From UBA1930 sp943371535 (GTDB taxonomy: Bacteria; Bacteroidota; Bacteroidia; Chitinophagales; Chitinophagaceae): 64,000 nucleotides of DNA. Shown piece by piece: positions 7,755 through 17,688 of this stretch. The notes under the pieces were generated by a model. The model had not been told where the DNA came from. It was given only the letters and a program-made list of their open reading frames with translations, and made no database searches. The stretch lies in assembly GCA_943371535.1 (NCBI GenBank), contig CALRVE020000004.1, positions 1-64,000 of the forward strand, written 5' to 3'. Both the position numbers and the translations under genes were made by a program. The number at the start of each line of letters is the position of its first letter. Position 1 is the first letter of the stretch.

Positions 7755-9245
7755 TTAAGGGTTTTGACCACCAGGACCAATTAATGGATTGTTATCAATT
7801 TCTCTTTGTGGAATTCTCATCAAATACAATGGACTTGCAGCTGGTTGAGTATACACAATTGGATTGAAGTTAGGAGCACCATGGTTGCCAGCACCAGTTG
7901 TACGATTTAAACCAGCACCAGTTCTCTTAATATCAAATAAAGAAAAACCTTCACCCCAAAGTTCTATTCTTCTTTGTAACAAAATTTCATTAACTAAAGC
8001 AGTACCTGATAATGAAGCAGCACTGAAAGCAGGGTTTCTTAAAGTAACCAATTGCTCTAATACTGTTCTAGCTTGTGCATCTTGACCTTGACGTGCCAAT
8101 GCTTCAGCTTGAATTAAGAACATTTCAGACGCTCTCATGTATAAATAATCTGCAGCCCAACTACCAACAACTGGCACTAAATGCTTTCTTTGACAATAAT
8201 CAGGAAAATTTGCATTACCTGTTCCTGGAGCTTGGAAAACTTGCTTTCTAACATCTGTTACAGGAATTGCATCATACAATGTTTTCGGCATCTTCTTCTG
8301 TCCACCCAATTGTGCATAGCTTAATTGAGAAGGATCGATGTGAGAGAAGAAAGAAGCGTAAATTGTTGCTTGAGCAGTAGTAATTAAAGAACCCCACATC
8401 CACTCACTAGTAGCAATATTAGAGAACCCAGTTCTAGAAGTGTACACAGTATTAGACATTAAAGTGTACGGTTGTCTAGCCAAATTTGCGTAGGTAGCAG
8501 CTGTAGCCCAGTCTTCCATTACCAATGCTACTCTTGCACGTAAACCTCTAACTACACTTACATCCATATTAATTTTAGCTGCACGAGTTTTACCATTTAG
8601 CAAGGTTTCAGCAGTTGTTAAATCTGCAATAATTTGCGTATAAACTTCTTGCACTGTTCCACGGCCTTTAATTTCACCTGAAATCTTAGTATATAAAGGA
8701 ACACCAGGTTTAGTTTCGTTGCCTTTGTAAGTTTGCTGGAAGTTATTAATTAAGTTAAAGTAAGCCCATGCTCTAATACCTAAAGCCTCCCCTCTTGCTT
8801 GCTCAACAGCAGCACTTGGTGTAGCATTTGCAGTATTATCAAGTAATAAGTTTACTTGCTTAATAACATCATAGTAAAAAGACCAAGCTTTATCAGAACG
8901 AGTATTTGTTCCGTTTGGTAAAGTCCACTCAGTGTATTGATAATCTCTATTAAACCAACCATATCCTTGAGTATGAACAATCATGTCATTACCCATTAAG
9001 TCATTGGCTAAATCAATAGCTTTATGACCATAGTTATCATGACCAGTTTGACCATTTCCACCTGCAAAAGCAAAAGTAGAAAAGTACGTGCTAGTTAATG
9101 ACGAGTTTACCGCAGCAATTGATGCATAAGCTTGTTCTAGCGTAATTGCATCAGACGGAGCAACGTCTAAATAACCTTTTTTACAACCAATAGTTGCAGA
9201 AACTGCGGCAACTACAAGGAGCAGATTTAAAGATTTGTTTTTCAT
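7755..9245 (-). CDS. RagB/SusD-family nutrient-binding outer-membrane lipoprotein
   Basis: 496 residues. The lipobox ATIGC puts the lipidated cysteine at C21, followed by KKGYLDVAPSDAIT, a typical SusD start. The C-terminal half has the family pattern YLYMRASEMFLIQAEALAR, then LLQRRIELWGEGFSLFDIKRTG and IPQREIDNNPLIGP at the end. SusD caps the SusC barrel and captures the nutrient at the surface. It starts 19 bp after its SusC partner (9265-12414). The substrate is unknown: no glycoside hydrolase, peptidase or sulfatase lies nearby. Confidence 0.93.
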   Translation of the reverse strand: MKNKSLNLLLVVAAVSATIGCKKGYLDVAPSDAITLEQAYASIAAVNSSLTSTYFSTFAFAGGNGQTGHDNYGHKAIDLANDLMGNDMIVHTQGYGWFNRDYQYTEWTLPNGTNTRSDKAWSFYYDVIKQVNLLLDNTANATPSAAVEQARGEALGIRAWAYFNLINNFQQTYKGNETKPGVPLYTKISGEIKGRGTVQEVYTQIIADLTTAETLLNGKTRAAKINMDVSVVRGLRARVALVMEDWATAATYANLARQPYTLMSNTVYTSRTGFSNIATSEWMWGSLITTAQATIYASFFSHIDPSQLSYAQLGGQKKMPKTLYDAIPVTDVRKQVFQAPGTGNANFPDYCQRKHLVPVVGSWAADYLYMRASEMFLIQAEALARQGQDAQARTVLEQLVTLRNPAFSAASLSGTALVNEILLQRRIELWGEGFSLFDIKRTGAGLNRTTGAGNHGAPNFNPIVYTQPAASPLYLMRIPQREIDNNPLIGPGGQNP

Positions 9246-9264
9246 TGTTTTCTTTTTTTATTGA

Positions 9265-12200
9265 TTATAATTTGATAGTTGTTCCCAATGTGATTGTTCT
9301 AAAGGGTGGGTATCCTGCACCAACAGTTCCATCGAAAGATTGTTGTGGATCGCCACCTCTTTTTGCTGTAAAAATAAAGGCGTTATCAACATTCACGAAG
9401 AATTGTAGGTCTTTTAAATGCAATTTTCTAGCAGCTGCTGGGGTTAAATTATAACCTAAAGTTACGTTTTTGATGTTTAAGTAAGATGCATCAAACAAGA
9501 AACGAGAAGAAGCTCCGTCTTGGTTGGTTGCATTTTGCAAACGTGGTACGTTGGTGATATCACCTGGCTTCTGCCAACGGTTTTTGATATCTGTATGCCA
9601 ATGTGTACCGGCATTTCCTGAATGCATAATGCTTTGGTAGTTACCATCATAAAAGTGGCCACCATAAGAGAAAGTAGTTAAAATGCTCAAGTCAAAGTTC
9701 TTGTATCTAAATGCATTTGTTAAACCACCTTGAAACTTAGGTATTGCACTCGCACCAACATAGTAAAAAGAAGCTCTTGTGATATCACTAGTTAATAGTC
9801 TTTCACCTGTTGGTTTACCATCAGATCCTAAAACATCCTGATAATATGTAGCTAAACCAGTTGCAGCATCAACACCTGCATATTCTCTTAACCAAAAGTC
9901 GTAGATATTTCTACCTTCTGATAATTTTTGAGAACCTCTAACAATACCAGTTTCTTTTTGAGCAGGTGGTAATTGTGTGATTGTATTTTTGAAAGATGAT
10001 ATGTTGAAATCAATTCTCCAGTCAAAATTTTTCTTTCTAATTGCATTGTATCCTAATTGAATTTCAATACCAGTGTTTTTAGATTGACCAATATTTTGGT
10101 AAACACCACCACTGAAACCTAAAGCTGGAGGAAGAGGAACTAAGAATAATAAATCGTTAGATCTTCTATCGTATAATTCAATACTACCTTGTAATCTTCT
10201 TTTAAACATGGTAAATTCAACACCATAGTTTAGAGCAGCATTACTTTCCCATTTTAAATCTGGATTTGCAACTCTTGCTGGAGGAGCAAAGTTTCCAAAT
10301 CCATCTGCATAATAATAATCTCTATACTGATAGAATAAACCAATATTATCGTTACCAGCTTCACCATAACTTGCTTTTAATTTCAAGTCATCAATCCACT
10401 TAACATTTTTCATGAAGTTTTCTTGAGATAATCTCCAACCTACACCAAAAGAGTAGAAGTTACCCCAACGTACAGGAGCAGCAAAACGAGAAGAACCATC
10501 CGTTCTTAGACTTGCAGAAGCAAGGTACTTATTATCTAAAGTATAGTTTACACTACCAAAATAACTCTCAATTCTTTGAAAATCTTCAGAAGATGATGGC
10601 GGAGATTCTACAACTGCAGCATTGTTTAATGCTGTTTGTCCAGGATAAGAAAACCCTGTTTTAGTTGCCGATAGAGACTTAGTTCTGAACTCATAGTTTT
10701 CATGACCAACTAAAGCACGAATACTATGTTTTTTAATATTCTTATTCCAACTCAATACTTGGTTACCAGTTAAAGAAGTTTGCTTATCGAAACTTTGAGT
10801 AGCTCTACCACGTACGTTTGCAGCATCTCCAAATTGACTATTTTGGTAAGTTAATTGATCAACTTCAAAATAGTTCAATCCAAGCGTAGTTTTGAAAGTA
10901 AAGTCTTTTAAAAACCTAATTTCAGCATAAGGATTAATATTTCCATTAAATCTTTTTTGACCTCTTACATCTAATGCTAGTGTTCCTAATAAATTAGAAT
11001 TAGCAGCGTAAGGACGAGCACCCATTTGAGTAGGAATACCAAAATCTAATACAGGTTGACCATTAGCATCTAAGATGTTAGCACCTGTAGTGGTATTTTT
11101 TTGATATACTGGATAAATTGGACCCATTTGACGGCTGTAAAAAAATGGATTTGATGTAGCAGTACCGCCTGCAAACAAACCATCTCTTCTATCAGAAGCT
11201 CCATCAAAGTTTAAACCAATTTTTAACCAATCGGTAGCTTGAACGTTTACTGTAGTTCTAAAGTTATAACGTTGATAGCCAGAGAATTTAGCAATACCTT
11301 CTTCATTTAAGTAACCACCACTTACAAAATAATCCATTTTGTCGGTAGCTCCAGAAACGTTAATTGAAGCGTTTGTTCTTTGTGCATTTCTAAACAAAGC
11401 ATCGCTCCAAGACTCATCCCATAATAATTGTGCATTTGGATTTAACTTACCAGTTGTTGCATTTACTAATTGGTTACCAGGCACATTAAATGCGTTATAT
11501 ACTAGGCCAGATGTACTAGTTAAAACGTTAGAAGCTTGTACACCAGCAGCAGCCATTGTTTGACCACTTCCATAAACATAAGAATTTCTGTACGATTCCC
11601 AGAATAATTCATAGTACTCAGCTGAGTTTACTCTATCATATTCTGGAATACCTCTAGATTGGTAGCTTTGTCTAACAGATCCAACAATAGATGCTGCTCC
11701 TTTTTTTCCTTTTTTAGTAGTAATCATAATTACCCCATTAGCAGCTCTTGAACCATATAAGTTAGTTGCAGCAGCATCTTTTAATACATCTACAGATTCA
11801 ATCTCATCTGAGTTTAAAGCTGAGATAGAACCATCGTAAGGAACACCATTTACAACATATAAAGGTGCAGCTGATGCGTTAACAGAACCAATACCTCTTA
11901 AGCGAATGGCAGCACCAGAACCTGGAGCACCACCACCATTGGTAGCTTGAACACCTGGAATTAAACCTTCCAAAACTCTAGTTACAGAAGTAACTTGTTG
12001 TTTTTGAATGGTTGCAGCAGTTACAGTTCCAGATGAACCTGTAAAATTAGTTTTCTTTATAGTACCATAAGGTACACTTACTACAACTTCACCTAAATCG
12101 TCTCCAGTTGCAGCTTTTAAAGAAACAGCAATTGGGCTAGTTCCTATTGCAACTTCAGTAGCTTCGAAGTTCAATGAAGAAATAACCAATCTTTTTGCAG

Positions 12201-12414
12201 AGGCAGGTACGCCATTTAATGTAAAGTCACCTTTGTCGTTTGTATTTGTACCAATTGTAGTACCTTTTACAACAACAGAGGCGTTGGGTACAGGTTTACC
12301 CGCTTCATCTTTCACAGTTCCCGAAACAGTTCGGTTATTCTGTGCCATTGCTATTCCTAAAGAAAAGCAAAAACTCAGAAGCAAAAAAGTGAGTTTTCTC
12401 ATAGTTTGTCTCAT
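9265..12414 (-). CDS. SusC/RagA-family TonB-linked outer-membrane transporter
   Basis: About 1049 residues from the ATG at 12414 (MRQTMRKLTF). That ATG has an A-rich leader; an in-frame ATG 12 bp inside (12402) is also possible, and the longer frame from 12459 would put a non-signal sequence before the signal peptide. After the signal (ends AMAQ) comes a carboxypeptidase-regulatory-like beta domain (RTVSGTVKDEAGKPVPNASVVVKG), then the plug domain with the SusC signature GVIMITTKKGKKG, and a long 22-strand barrel ending TLGTTIKL. It imports an unknown substrate with TonB energy. It is the first gene of SusC-SusD-lipoprotein. Confidence 0.95.
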   Translation of the reverse strand: MRQTMRKLTFLLLSFCFSLGIAMAQNNRTVSGTVKDEAGKPVPNASVVVKGTTIGTNTNDKGDFTLNGVPASAKRLVISSLNFEATEVAIGTSPIAVSLKAATGDDLGEVVVSVPYGTIKKTNFTGSSGTVTAATIQKQQVTSVTRVLEGLIPGVQATNGGGAPGSGAAIRLRGIGSVNASAAPLYVVNGVPYDGSISALNSDEIESVDVLKDAAATNLYGSRAANGVIMITTKKGKKGAASIVGSVRQSYQSRGIPEYDRVNSAEYYELFWESYRNSYVYGSGQTMAAAGVQASNVLTSTSGLVYNAFNVPGNQLVNATTGKLNPNAQLLWDESWSDALFRNAQRTNASINVSGATDKMDYFVSGGYLNEEGIAKFSGYQRYNFRTTVNVQATDWLKIGLNFDGASDRRDGLFAGGTATSNPFFYSRQMGPIYPVYQKNTTTGANILDANGQPVLDFGIPTQMGARPYAANSNLLGTLALDVRGQKRFNGNINPYAEIRFLKDFTFKTTLGLNYFEVDQLTYQNSQFGDAANVRGRATQSFDKQTSLTGNQVLSWNKNIKKHSIRALVGHENYEFRTKSLSATKTGFSYPGQTALNNAAVVESPPSSSEDFQRIESYFGSVNYTLDNKYLASASLRTDGSSRFAAPVRWGNFYSFGVGWRLSQENFMKNVKWIDDLKLKASYGEAGNDNIGLFYQYRDYYYADGFGNFAPPARVANPDLKWESNAALNYGVEFTMFKRRLQGSIELYDRRSNDLLFLVPLPPALGFSGGVYQNIGQSKNTGIEIQLGYNAIRKKNFDWRIDFNISSFKNTITQLPPAQKETGIVRGSQKLSEGRNIYDFWLREYAGVDAATGLATYYQDVLGSDGKPTGERLLTSDITRASFYYVGASAIPKFQGGLTNAFRYKNFDLSILTTFSYGGHFYDGNYQSIMHSGNAGTHWHTDIKNRWQKPGDITNVPRLQNATNQDGASSRFLFDASYLNIKNVTLGYNLTPAAARKLHLKDLQFFVNVDNAFIFTAKRGGDPQQSFDGTVGAGYPPFRTITLGTTIKL

Positions 12415-12445
12415 TTTAGTTTTTAATTTACAATCATCAATCCAA

Positions 12446-12476
12446 CAAATATTTAACAAATGTTTTAAAAAACAAT
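12446..12476 (-). promoter_or_regulatory. Putative Bacteroidetes-type promoter of the downstream SusC unit
   Basis: On the minus strand, AATATTTG (12446-12453) resembles the -7 box TAnnTTTG with one mismatch. It is preceded after 19 nt by ATTG (12473-12476), a fit for the -33 TTG box. It lies about 30 nt before the chosen start. This is pattern matching only. Confidence 0.4.
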
Positions 12477-12613
12477 ATTTTTTTGATGAAGTTTGAAAAA
12501 AAATTTATTTTTTTTCTCTTTTCATAACAAAAATTTAACCCCTTTTACAACATTTTGCTTTTGTGTTTGACAAACTTGTTGTATAGAACGCTGCACAAAA
12601 TAGCTAAAAAAAT

Positions 12614-12650
12614 AAAAAGGAGCATTTCTGTTGAAGAAATGCTCCTTTTT
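12614..12650 (-). terminator. Terminator of the upstream SusCD pair
   Basis: A 16-bp perfect stem (12614-12629 with 12635-12650, core GGAGCATTTCT) and a 5-nt loop, with T/A-rich flanks on both sides. It lies 38 bp beyond the stop of the SusD gene at 12688 and separates the two SusCD units. Confidence 0.9.
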
Positions 12651-12687
12651 TAAAGGTTATAGTTAAAAGAACTATAACCAAAATGTA

Positions 12688-14286
12688 TTAATAACCTGGA
12701 TTTTGTGTGTAATTGGCATTTTGTTGAGTTTCCTCAATTGGAATTGGCCAAATAAATCTATGGCTACTGTACGGAATAGTTGCAACACTTCTATTAAATG
12801 TTGCACCAGCACAATTAAACATAGCTGCAGTTGCACCACCACTACCAACTTTAGAAGGAATTCCACCACCTGTTACTGGGGCAAAAGTAGCATCTTGAGA
12901 TAAACGATGAATATCACCCCAACGCTTTCCTTCTGCTAAGAATTCAATTCTTCTTTCTTTTAAAATTGCAGCAATTAAATCATTTTTAGTTGCGAAACTT
13001 GCTACAGTGAATTGATCTGCTACCGCAGTTACAGCTCTGTTACGTACTGCATTTAATAAATCAACCGCAGTTGCAGAGACTGTTGCACTATTTCTTGCTT
13101 GAGCTTCAGCTAACGTTAAAAGAACTTCGGCATAACGTATTTGAGGAGTAGCATCAGAAGTAGTTGCATAATCTCTGTACTTTACTGGATAAACAGCATT
13201 TACAGGAGAACCCGCTGTACGATATAAAGTAGTACGACGTAAATCTGTACATAACCATGAAGGATCACTCCACATAATAGGACTAACTCTTACTAGTCCA
13301 CGAGCTCCAAGTGCAGGATCACCATACATTTGAGCTAAAGCTCCATTTACCCCACTATTATCTGTAGCATCATTTTTAATTGAGAAAATGCTTTCAGTAG
13401 AGATGTTATTGGTAAAAGGACCATCTGGAGTTGCAGTTAATCTCCAGCCACCAATTGGACTTGTAAAATTAGGAGCAGCACCAGAAACAATTTTTGCACC
13501 TTCCGCGATTACACCAGCCCAATCACCCATGTGCATTTTAACACGCATTTTCATGGCAATAGCTGCTGCTTTAGTTGCACGATACGTACTTAAACCAGCA
13601 CCAGTATTGGTTGCTGCTAAATTAGTTTCAGCAAAATCTAAATCTGCTAAAATCTTGGTGTACGTGTCAGAAACTTTTACAGTTGAACGAACAATTGCTC
13701 TTGCAGCAGCAGAAGTTGCATCGCTGTTAATGGCAAAATCTCTGTAAATAATCCCCATTTGTGCACCATTACCTTCACTGTAAGGTCTAGAAAAATTAAC
13801 TACTAATTCATGGTGAGCAAATGCACGTAAAAAACGACACTCTGCTTCGTATTGAGTTGCTGTTGCAGCAGGAATTATTCCACCACTGCCAGCAGCTTTT
13901 ACACCATCAATGGTTAAGTTAGCTTTGTTCACCATATTATAAATGGTTTGAAACATAAAGCCATTGTTAGGAGAAGCATTATTGTATGTTGCTTCATAAG
14001 TAATTTGATAAAAGGCTGCTTGATTAAGCATGTCTTCTCCTCTTGTATCTCCTTGAGAGATATTAGCTGCACCAAAAGGATAGCCTCTAACTGCTCCTCC
14101 TAAGTAAAAACCAGATTGTGCTGCATCATATACTCCATTTAATGCTAATAAGCAACGATCAGCACTTGAAAACGCCGACTGATCGGAGAAAGATGTATAC
14201 GGTTGTAATTCCAACGTTTTTTTCTCACAAGAACCTAATAATAAGGTTCCTGCAATTAGAACTGCCGAAAATATTTTGTTATTCAT
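12688..14286 (-). CDS. RagB/SusD-family nutrient-binding outer-membrane lipoprotein
   Basis: 532 residues. The lipobox LLGSC gives lipidated C20, followed by EKKTLELQPYTSFSDQSAF, a typical SusD N-terminus. The C-terminal hallmarks are IRYAEVLLTLAEAQAR, then LIAAILKERRIEFLAEGKRWGDIHRL, and the closing FIWPIPIEETQQNANYTQNPGY. It is the partner of the SusC encoded 26 bp upstream (14313-17438). It differs clearly in length and sequence from the second SusD in the window, so the two units probably take up different ligands. Confidence 0.93.
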   Translation of the reverse strand: MNNKIFSAVLIAGTLLLGSCEKKTLELQPYTSFSDQSAFSSADRCLLALNGVYDAAQSGFYLGGAVRGYPFGAANISQGDTRGEDMLNQAAFYQITYEATYNNASPNNGFMFQTIYNMVNKANLTIDGVKAAGSGGIIPAATATQYEAECRFLRAFAHHELVVNFSRPYSEGNGAQMGIIYRDFAINSDATSAAARAIVRSTVKVSDTYTKILADLDFAETNLAATNTGAGLSTYRATKAAAIAMKMRVKMHMGDWAGVIAEGAKIVSGAAPNFTSPIGGWRLTATPDGPFTNNISTESIFSIKNDATDNSGVNGALAQMYGDPALGARGLVRVSPIMWSDPSWLCTDLRRTTLYRTAGSPVNAVYPVKYRDYATTSDATPQIRYAEVLLTLAEAQARNSATVSATAVDLLNAVRNRAVTAVADQFTVASFATKNDLIAAILKERRIEFLAEGKRWGDIHRLSQDATFAPVTGGGIPSKVGSGGATAAMFNCAGATFNRSVATIPYSSHRFIWPIPIEETQQNANYTQNPGY

Positions 14287-14312
14287 ATAATAAATTTAAA
14301 CAGTTAATAATT

Positions 14313-17300
14313 TTAGAAACCTACATTTAAACCAAAAGAAATTGCACGAGCTTGAGGTACGCTATTGTAATCTAAACCTCTTACATCTGTATTATCAGGA
14401 TCGATACCTGTATACTTAGTGATTAAGATTAAGTTTTGACCTTGTACAAAGAAGCGAACCGATTTAATATAAGAGTTAGTTAACTTAGTTAATGATTTTA
14501 CATTAACATCATAATTGATTTGTAGGTTGTCTAATCTTAAGAAATCACCATTTTCAATAAATCTTGTACTTGCTTGTTGATTCAAGTTTGTGAAATTATC
14601 ACGGTTGTACCATAAACGAGGCACATCAGTGATGTCTCCTGCTTTAGTCCAACGATTTAAAATTGCACGACCATTATTTAAGAAACCTTGATTCATTAAA
14701 GATTCTTGCTTAGTAAGATTCATAATTTTATTACCACCAGAGAATCTCCATAACATTTCCATGCTAAATTGCTTGTACTTTAAGTTAGAAGTAATACCAC
14801 CAAACCATGTAGGTAAACTATTACCTAAAATACTTCTATCGCTAGCTGCTAATGTTCCTGCTGCACCTTGTGTAGCACTGTTTAGCTCTGTAATTGAGAA
14901 GTAAGAAGAGTTGGTAATATTACCCATTATTAAACTACCATCCGCTTTACGATAAACTGGGTTACCATTAGATGAGTTTACACCAGCAAATGTGTAACCA
15001 AATAAAGCAGAGATTGGCTGGCCAACACGTAAAATATTGTAGTTACCAGTTCCGTTAGAAATAATTACATCTTGATCTAAGTATAAAGATTTAACAGTAT
15101 TTGATTGTGATGTAAAGTTTACGCCAAAATCCCAGCTGAAATCTTTTTTGCGAATAATGTTTGCATTTACTGTTAACTCAATACCCTTATTTTCCATTGA
15201 ACCAATGTTTTGGAAAATTTGGTTACCAGGAACACCAAATGATGGTGGTTGAGGTGCTGCTAATACTAGGTTGTTATTGTTGTTTTGGTAGTAATCGAAA
15301 GTGATATTGATCTTATTATTCAACATAGTTAAGTCAAACCCAATATCTAATTTATCATTGGTTTCCCACTGTAAGTTTGGATTACCAGCTTGAGAAGCAG
15401 CAATACCACTAATAGCACCATAAGGAGCACTACCATATAAACTTAAGTAAGGGAAGTTACCACCAGCAATTTCGGTATTACCTACTTTAGCCCATGAAGC
15501 TCTTACTTTAAAATCGCTAATTGTTTTTGCTAAACCACTTGTTTTCCAGAATTCTTCATTCGAAATTCTATAACCCGCAGAAAAACCAGGAAAATTACCA
15601 AAACGATTTTCAGGAGCAAAACGAGATAAACCGTCTCTTCTTATAGTAGCTTGTAAAAAATACTTACCAGCATAGTCATAGTTAACACGAGCAAAGTAAG
15701 ATACAAAACCTGGACCCTCACTGTATCCACCACTAGACTGCTGTACAGCATAACTATTGCTGATTACGTTATTTTGTTGGAAGAAAGGATCTGAAATGTT
15801 TGTTCCAATAGCTTGGAAGCTATTTGAACTTTGTAATTGGTTTTCATAACCTAAAGTAGCGTACATATTATGTTTACCAAAAGACTTATTAATGTTTAAA
15901 TAGTTTTGTAAAACATAACGTAAAGAATTTGCTGCTTGATTTTGTACACGACCAATACTGTTTCTTCCATCACCATGTTTAGGATCGTAGGTTAAATATT
16001 CATCTAAAGTAATGTAATCAATAGCTGCTTTAAAATTATAAGTTAACCAGCTTAAAGGTTTAATTTCTACACCCAAATTATTGATAATTCTGTGTTTTTT
16101 ACTTCTAAACCTATTTTTTGCCATTACATAAGCAATGTTGGTGTAGTTGTTTTCAATTAAACGAGTGTTAGCATCGCTACCTAAAGCTGCACCATCTGTA
16201 GTAACATTAAAACCATCAAACTGAGGTAATGCAGGATTAAAAATTCTTACGTTTGGTAATGCTCTTAAAACGTTGGCAGTTGCACCCGATAATGAGTTTC
16301 CACCATTATTTTGATCGGCATCTTCTGTTCTAGATAAAGTAATATAGTTGCTTAACTTTAACCATTTGTTTACTCGTTGGTCAATATTTGCTCTAATGTT
16401 ATATCTTTTTACAGAGTTGGTAATTACTAACCCTTCTTGAGAAGCGTAGTTAAAAGAAACAAAATAGTTGCTTTTATCTGTACCACCATCAATAGATAAA
16501 TTATGATTTATAGAAGCCGCATTTTTTCTATACACGTAATCTTGCCAATCGGTATTTGTGTTTTCACTATTCATGAAAGCACCATTTGCTAAACCAGCAG
16601 CACTTAACTTTTCGTTAGCAATGCTTACAAACTCTTGTGCATTTAATAAATCAAAACGTTTGCTCGGACTTGCATAACCTTGTACAAAATTGTAATTAAC
16701 GTTTAATTTACCAGCTTTACCTCTTTTAGTGGTAATCATAATTACACCATTAGAAGCTCTTGAACCATAAATAGCTGTAGCACTACCATCTTTTAATACT
16801 TCAATTGACTCAATGTCGGCAGGGTTTATACTAGATAACAAGTTATCGTTTGTATAACCTGCAAATCCGCCAGACTCGACTGGAATTCCATCTAATACAA
16901 ATAATGGAGATGAACTACCATTAATTGAGTTTACACCACGAATACGAATGATTGGCGGTTGATTTACTAAACCACTAGAATTAGTAACTCTTAAACCAGC
17001 TGTACGACCACCTAATTGTTTGTCGACACTTGGTGTAACTAATGTTGCAATTGGACCTGCATCAATTTTACCAATTGCACCTGTAACATCTTTCTTCTTT
17101 TGTACACCATAACCTACTACCACTACTTCATCTAAGTTAGATGTTTCGGGAGTTAGGTTTACGTTTACGGTTGAAGATTTACCAATCGATACTTCTCTTG
17201 CAGCAAAATTTACTGAAGAGAACACCAATGTTTTGGCAGTTTCAGGCACTTTTAATGAAAATGAACCTTCTTTGTCGGTAGTTGTACCCAAAGTTGTACC

Positions 17301-17438
17301 TTTTACCACCACAGAAGCACTTGGGATAGGAGTTCCCATTTCATCTGTAACCTTACCAGTTATGGTACGGCTGTTTTGTGCCATTACTTGGCTAATAGAT
17401 AGCACAAGCATGACCATTAGCGTAGCTAATTTTCTCAT
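14313..17438 (-). CDS. SusC/RagA-family TonB-linked outer-membrane transporter
   Basis: 1041 residues. The signal peptide MRKLATLMVMLVLSISQVMA is followed by a carboxypeptidase-regulatory-like domain (RTITGKVTDEMGTPIPSASVVVKG), a textbook DEVVVVGYGVQKKKDVTGAI TonB-box/plug entry, the plug signature NGVIMITTKRGKAG, and a large barrel ending ISFGLNVGF. It takes up an unknown nutrient across the outer membrane, powered by TonB-ExbBD, with the SusD lid encoded next. No anti-sigma/ECF sigma pair or hybrid two-component system flanks it, so its control cannot be read from context. Confidence 0.95.
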   Translation of the reverse strand: MRKLATLMVMLVLSISQVMAQNSRTITGKVTDEMGTPIPSASVVVKGTTLGTTTDKEGSFSLKVPETAKTLVFSSVNFAAREVSIGKSSTVNVNLTPETSNLDEVVVVGYGVQKKKDVTGAIGKIDAGPIATLVTPSVDKQLGGRTAGLRVTNSSGLVNQPPIIRIRGVNSINGSSSPLFVLDGIPVESGGFAGYTNDNLLSSINPADIESIEVLKDGSATAIYGSRASNGVIMITTKRGKAGKLNVNYNFVQGYASPSKRFDLLNAQEFVSIANEKLSAAGLANGAFMNSENTNTDWQDYVYRKNAASINHNLSIDGGTDKSNYFVSFNYASQEGLVITNSVKRYNIRANIDQRVNKWLKLSNYITLSRTEDADQNNGGNSLSGATANVLRALPNVRIFNPALPQFDGFNVTTDGAALGSDANTRLIENNYTNIAYVMAKNRFRSKKHRIINNLGVEIKPLSWLTYNFKAAIDYITLDEYLTYDPKHGDGRNSIGRVQNQAANSLRYVLQNYLNINKSFGKHNMYATLGYENQLQSSNSFQAIGTNISDPFFQQNNVISNSYAVQQSSGGYSEGPGFVSYFARVNYDYAGKYFLQATIRRDGLSRFAPENRFGNFPGFSAGYRISNEEFWKTSGLAKTISDFKVRASWAKVGNTEIAGGNFPYLSLYGSAPYGAISGIAASQAGNPNLQWETNDKLDIGFDLTMLNNKINITFDYYQNNNNNLVLAAPQPPSFGVPGNQIFQNIGSMENKGIELTVNANIIRKKDFSWDFGVNFTSQSNTVKSLYLDQDVIISNGTGNYNILRVGQPISALFGYTFAGVNSSNGNPVYRKADGSLIMGNITNSSYFSITELNSATQGAAGTLAASDRSILGNSLPTWFGGITSNLKYKQFSMEMLWRFSGGNKIMNLTKQESLMNQGFLNNGRAILNRWTKAGDITDVPRLWYNRDNFTNLNQQASTRFIENGDFLRLDNLQINYDVNVKSLTKLTNSYIKSVRFFVQGQNLILITKYTGIDPDNTDVRGLDYNSVPQARAISFGLNVGF

Positions 17439-17481
17439 GTGTTTAGGAATTTTTGTTTAATAAATGATAACAGTAACTTAA

Positions 17482-17489
17482 CAAATATA
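17482..17489 (-). promoter_or_regulatory. Putative -7 box of the upstream SusCD unit
   Basis: On the minus strand TATATTTG is a perfect TAnnTTTG, 43 nt before the SusC start. The nearest TTTG upstream is 24 nt away, longer than the usual 19-21, so only the -7 element is supported. Confidence 0.4.
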
Positions 17490-17688
17490 GACAGCCAAGT
17501 GTTTAATACGCTGCAAATGTTAAAAAAAAATAGCCGATAGTTGTATTATAAACATTGAGGTATTGAATTACTGCAAAATTTTGAATCTCAACAGTTTAAA
17601 CCATGAATTTTTTGTAGGATACACCCATAATTAAACAGCTATACCTATTAGCTGCTCATCTTTTTAATGAAATTTTAATCTTTAAAAG

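Noticed and set aside
12415..12459. Upstream extension of the downstream SusC gene
   Set aside because: It would place a polar, cysteine-containing peptide before the signal sequence and covers a promoter-like element.
9194..14330. Many open frames of 60-120 codons on the plus strand opposite the SusC/SusD genes
   Set aside because: They lie entirely antisense to long, clearly conserved genes, have no recognisable domains, and arise from the low-stop codon usage of those genes.
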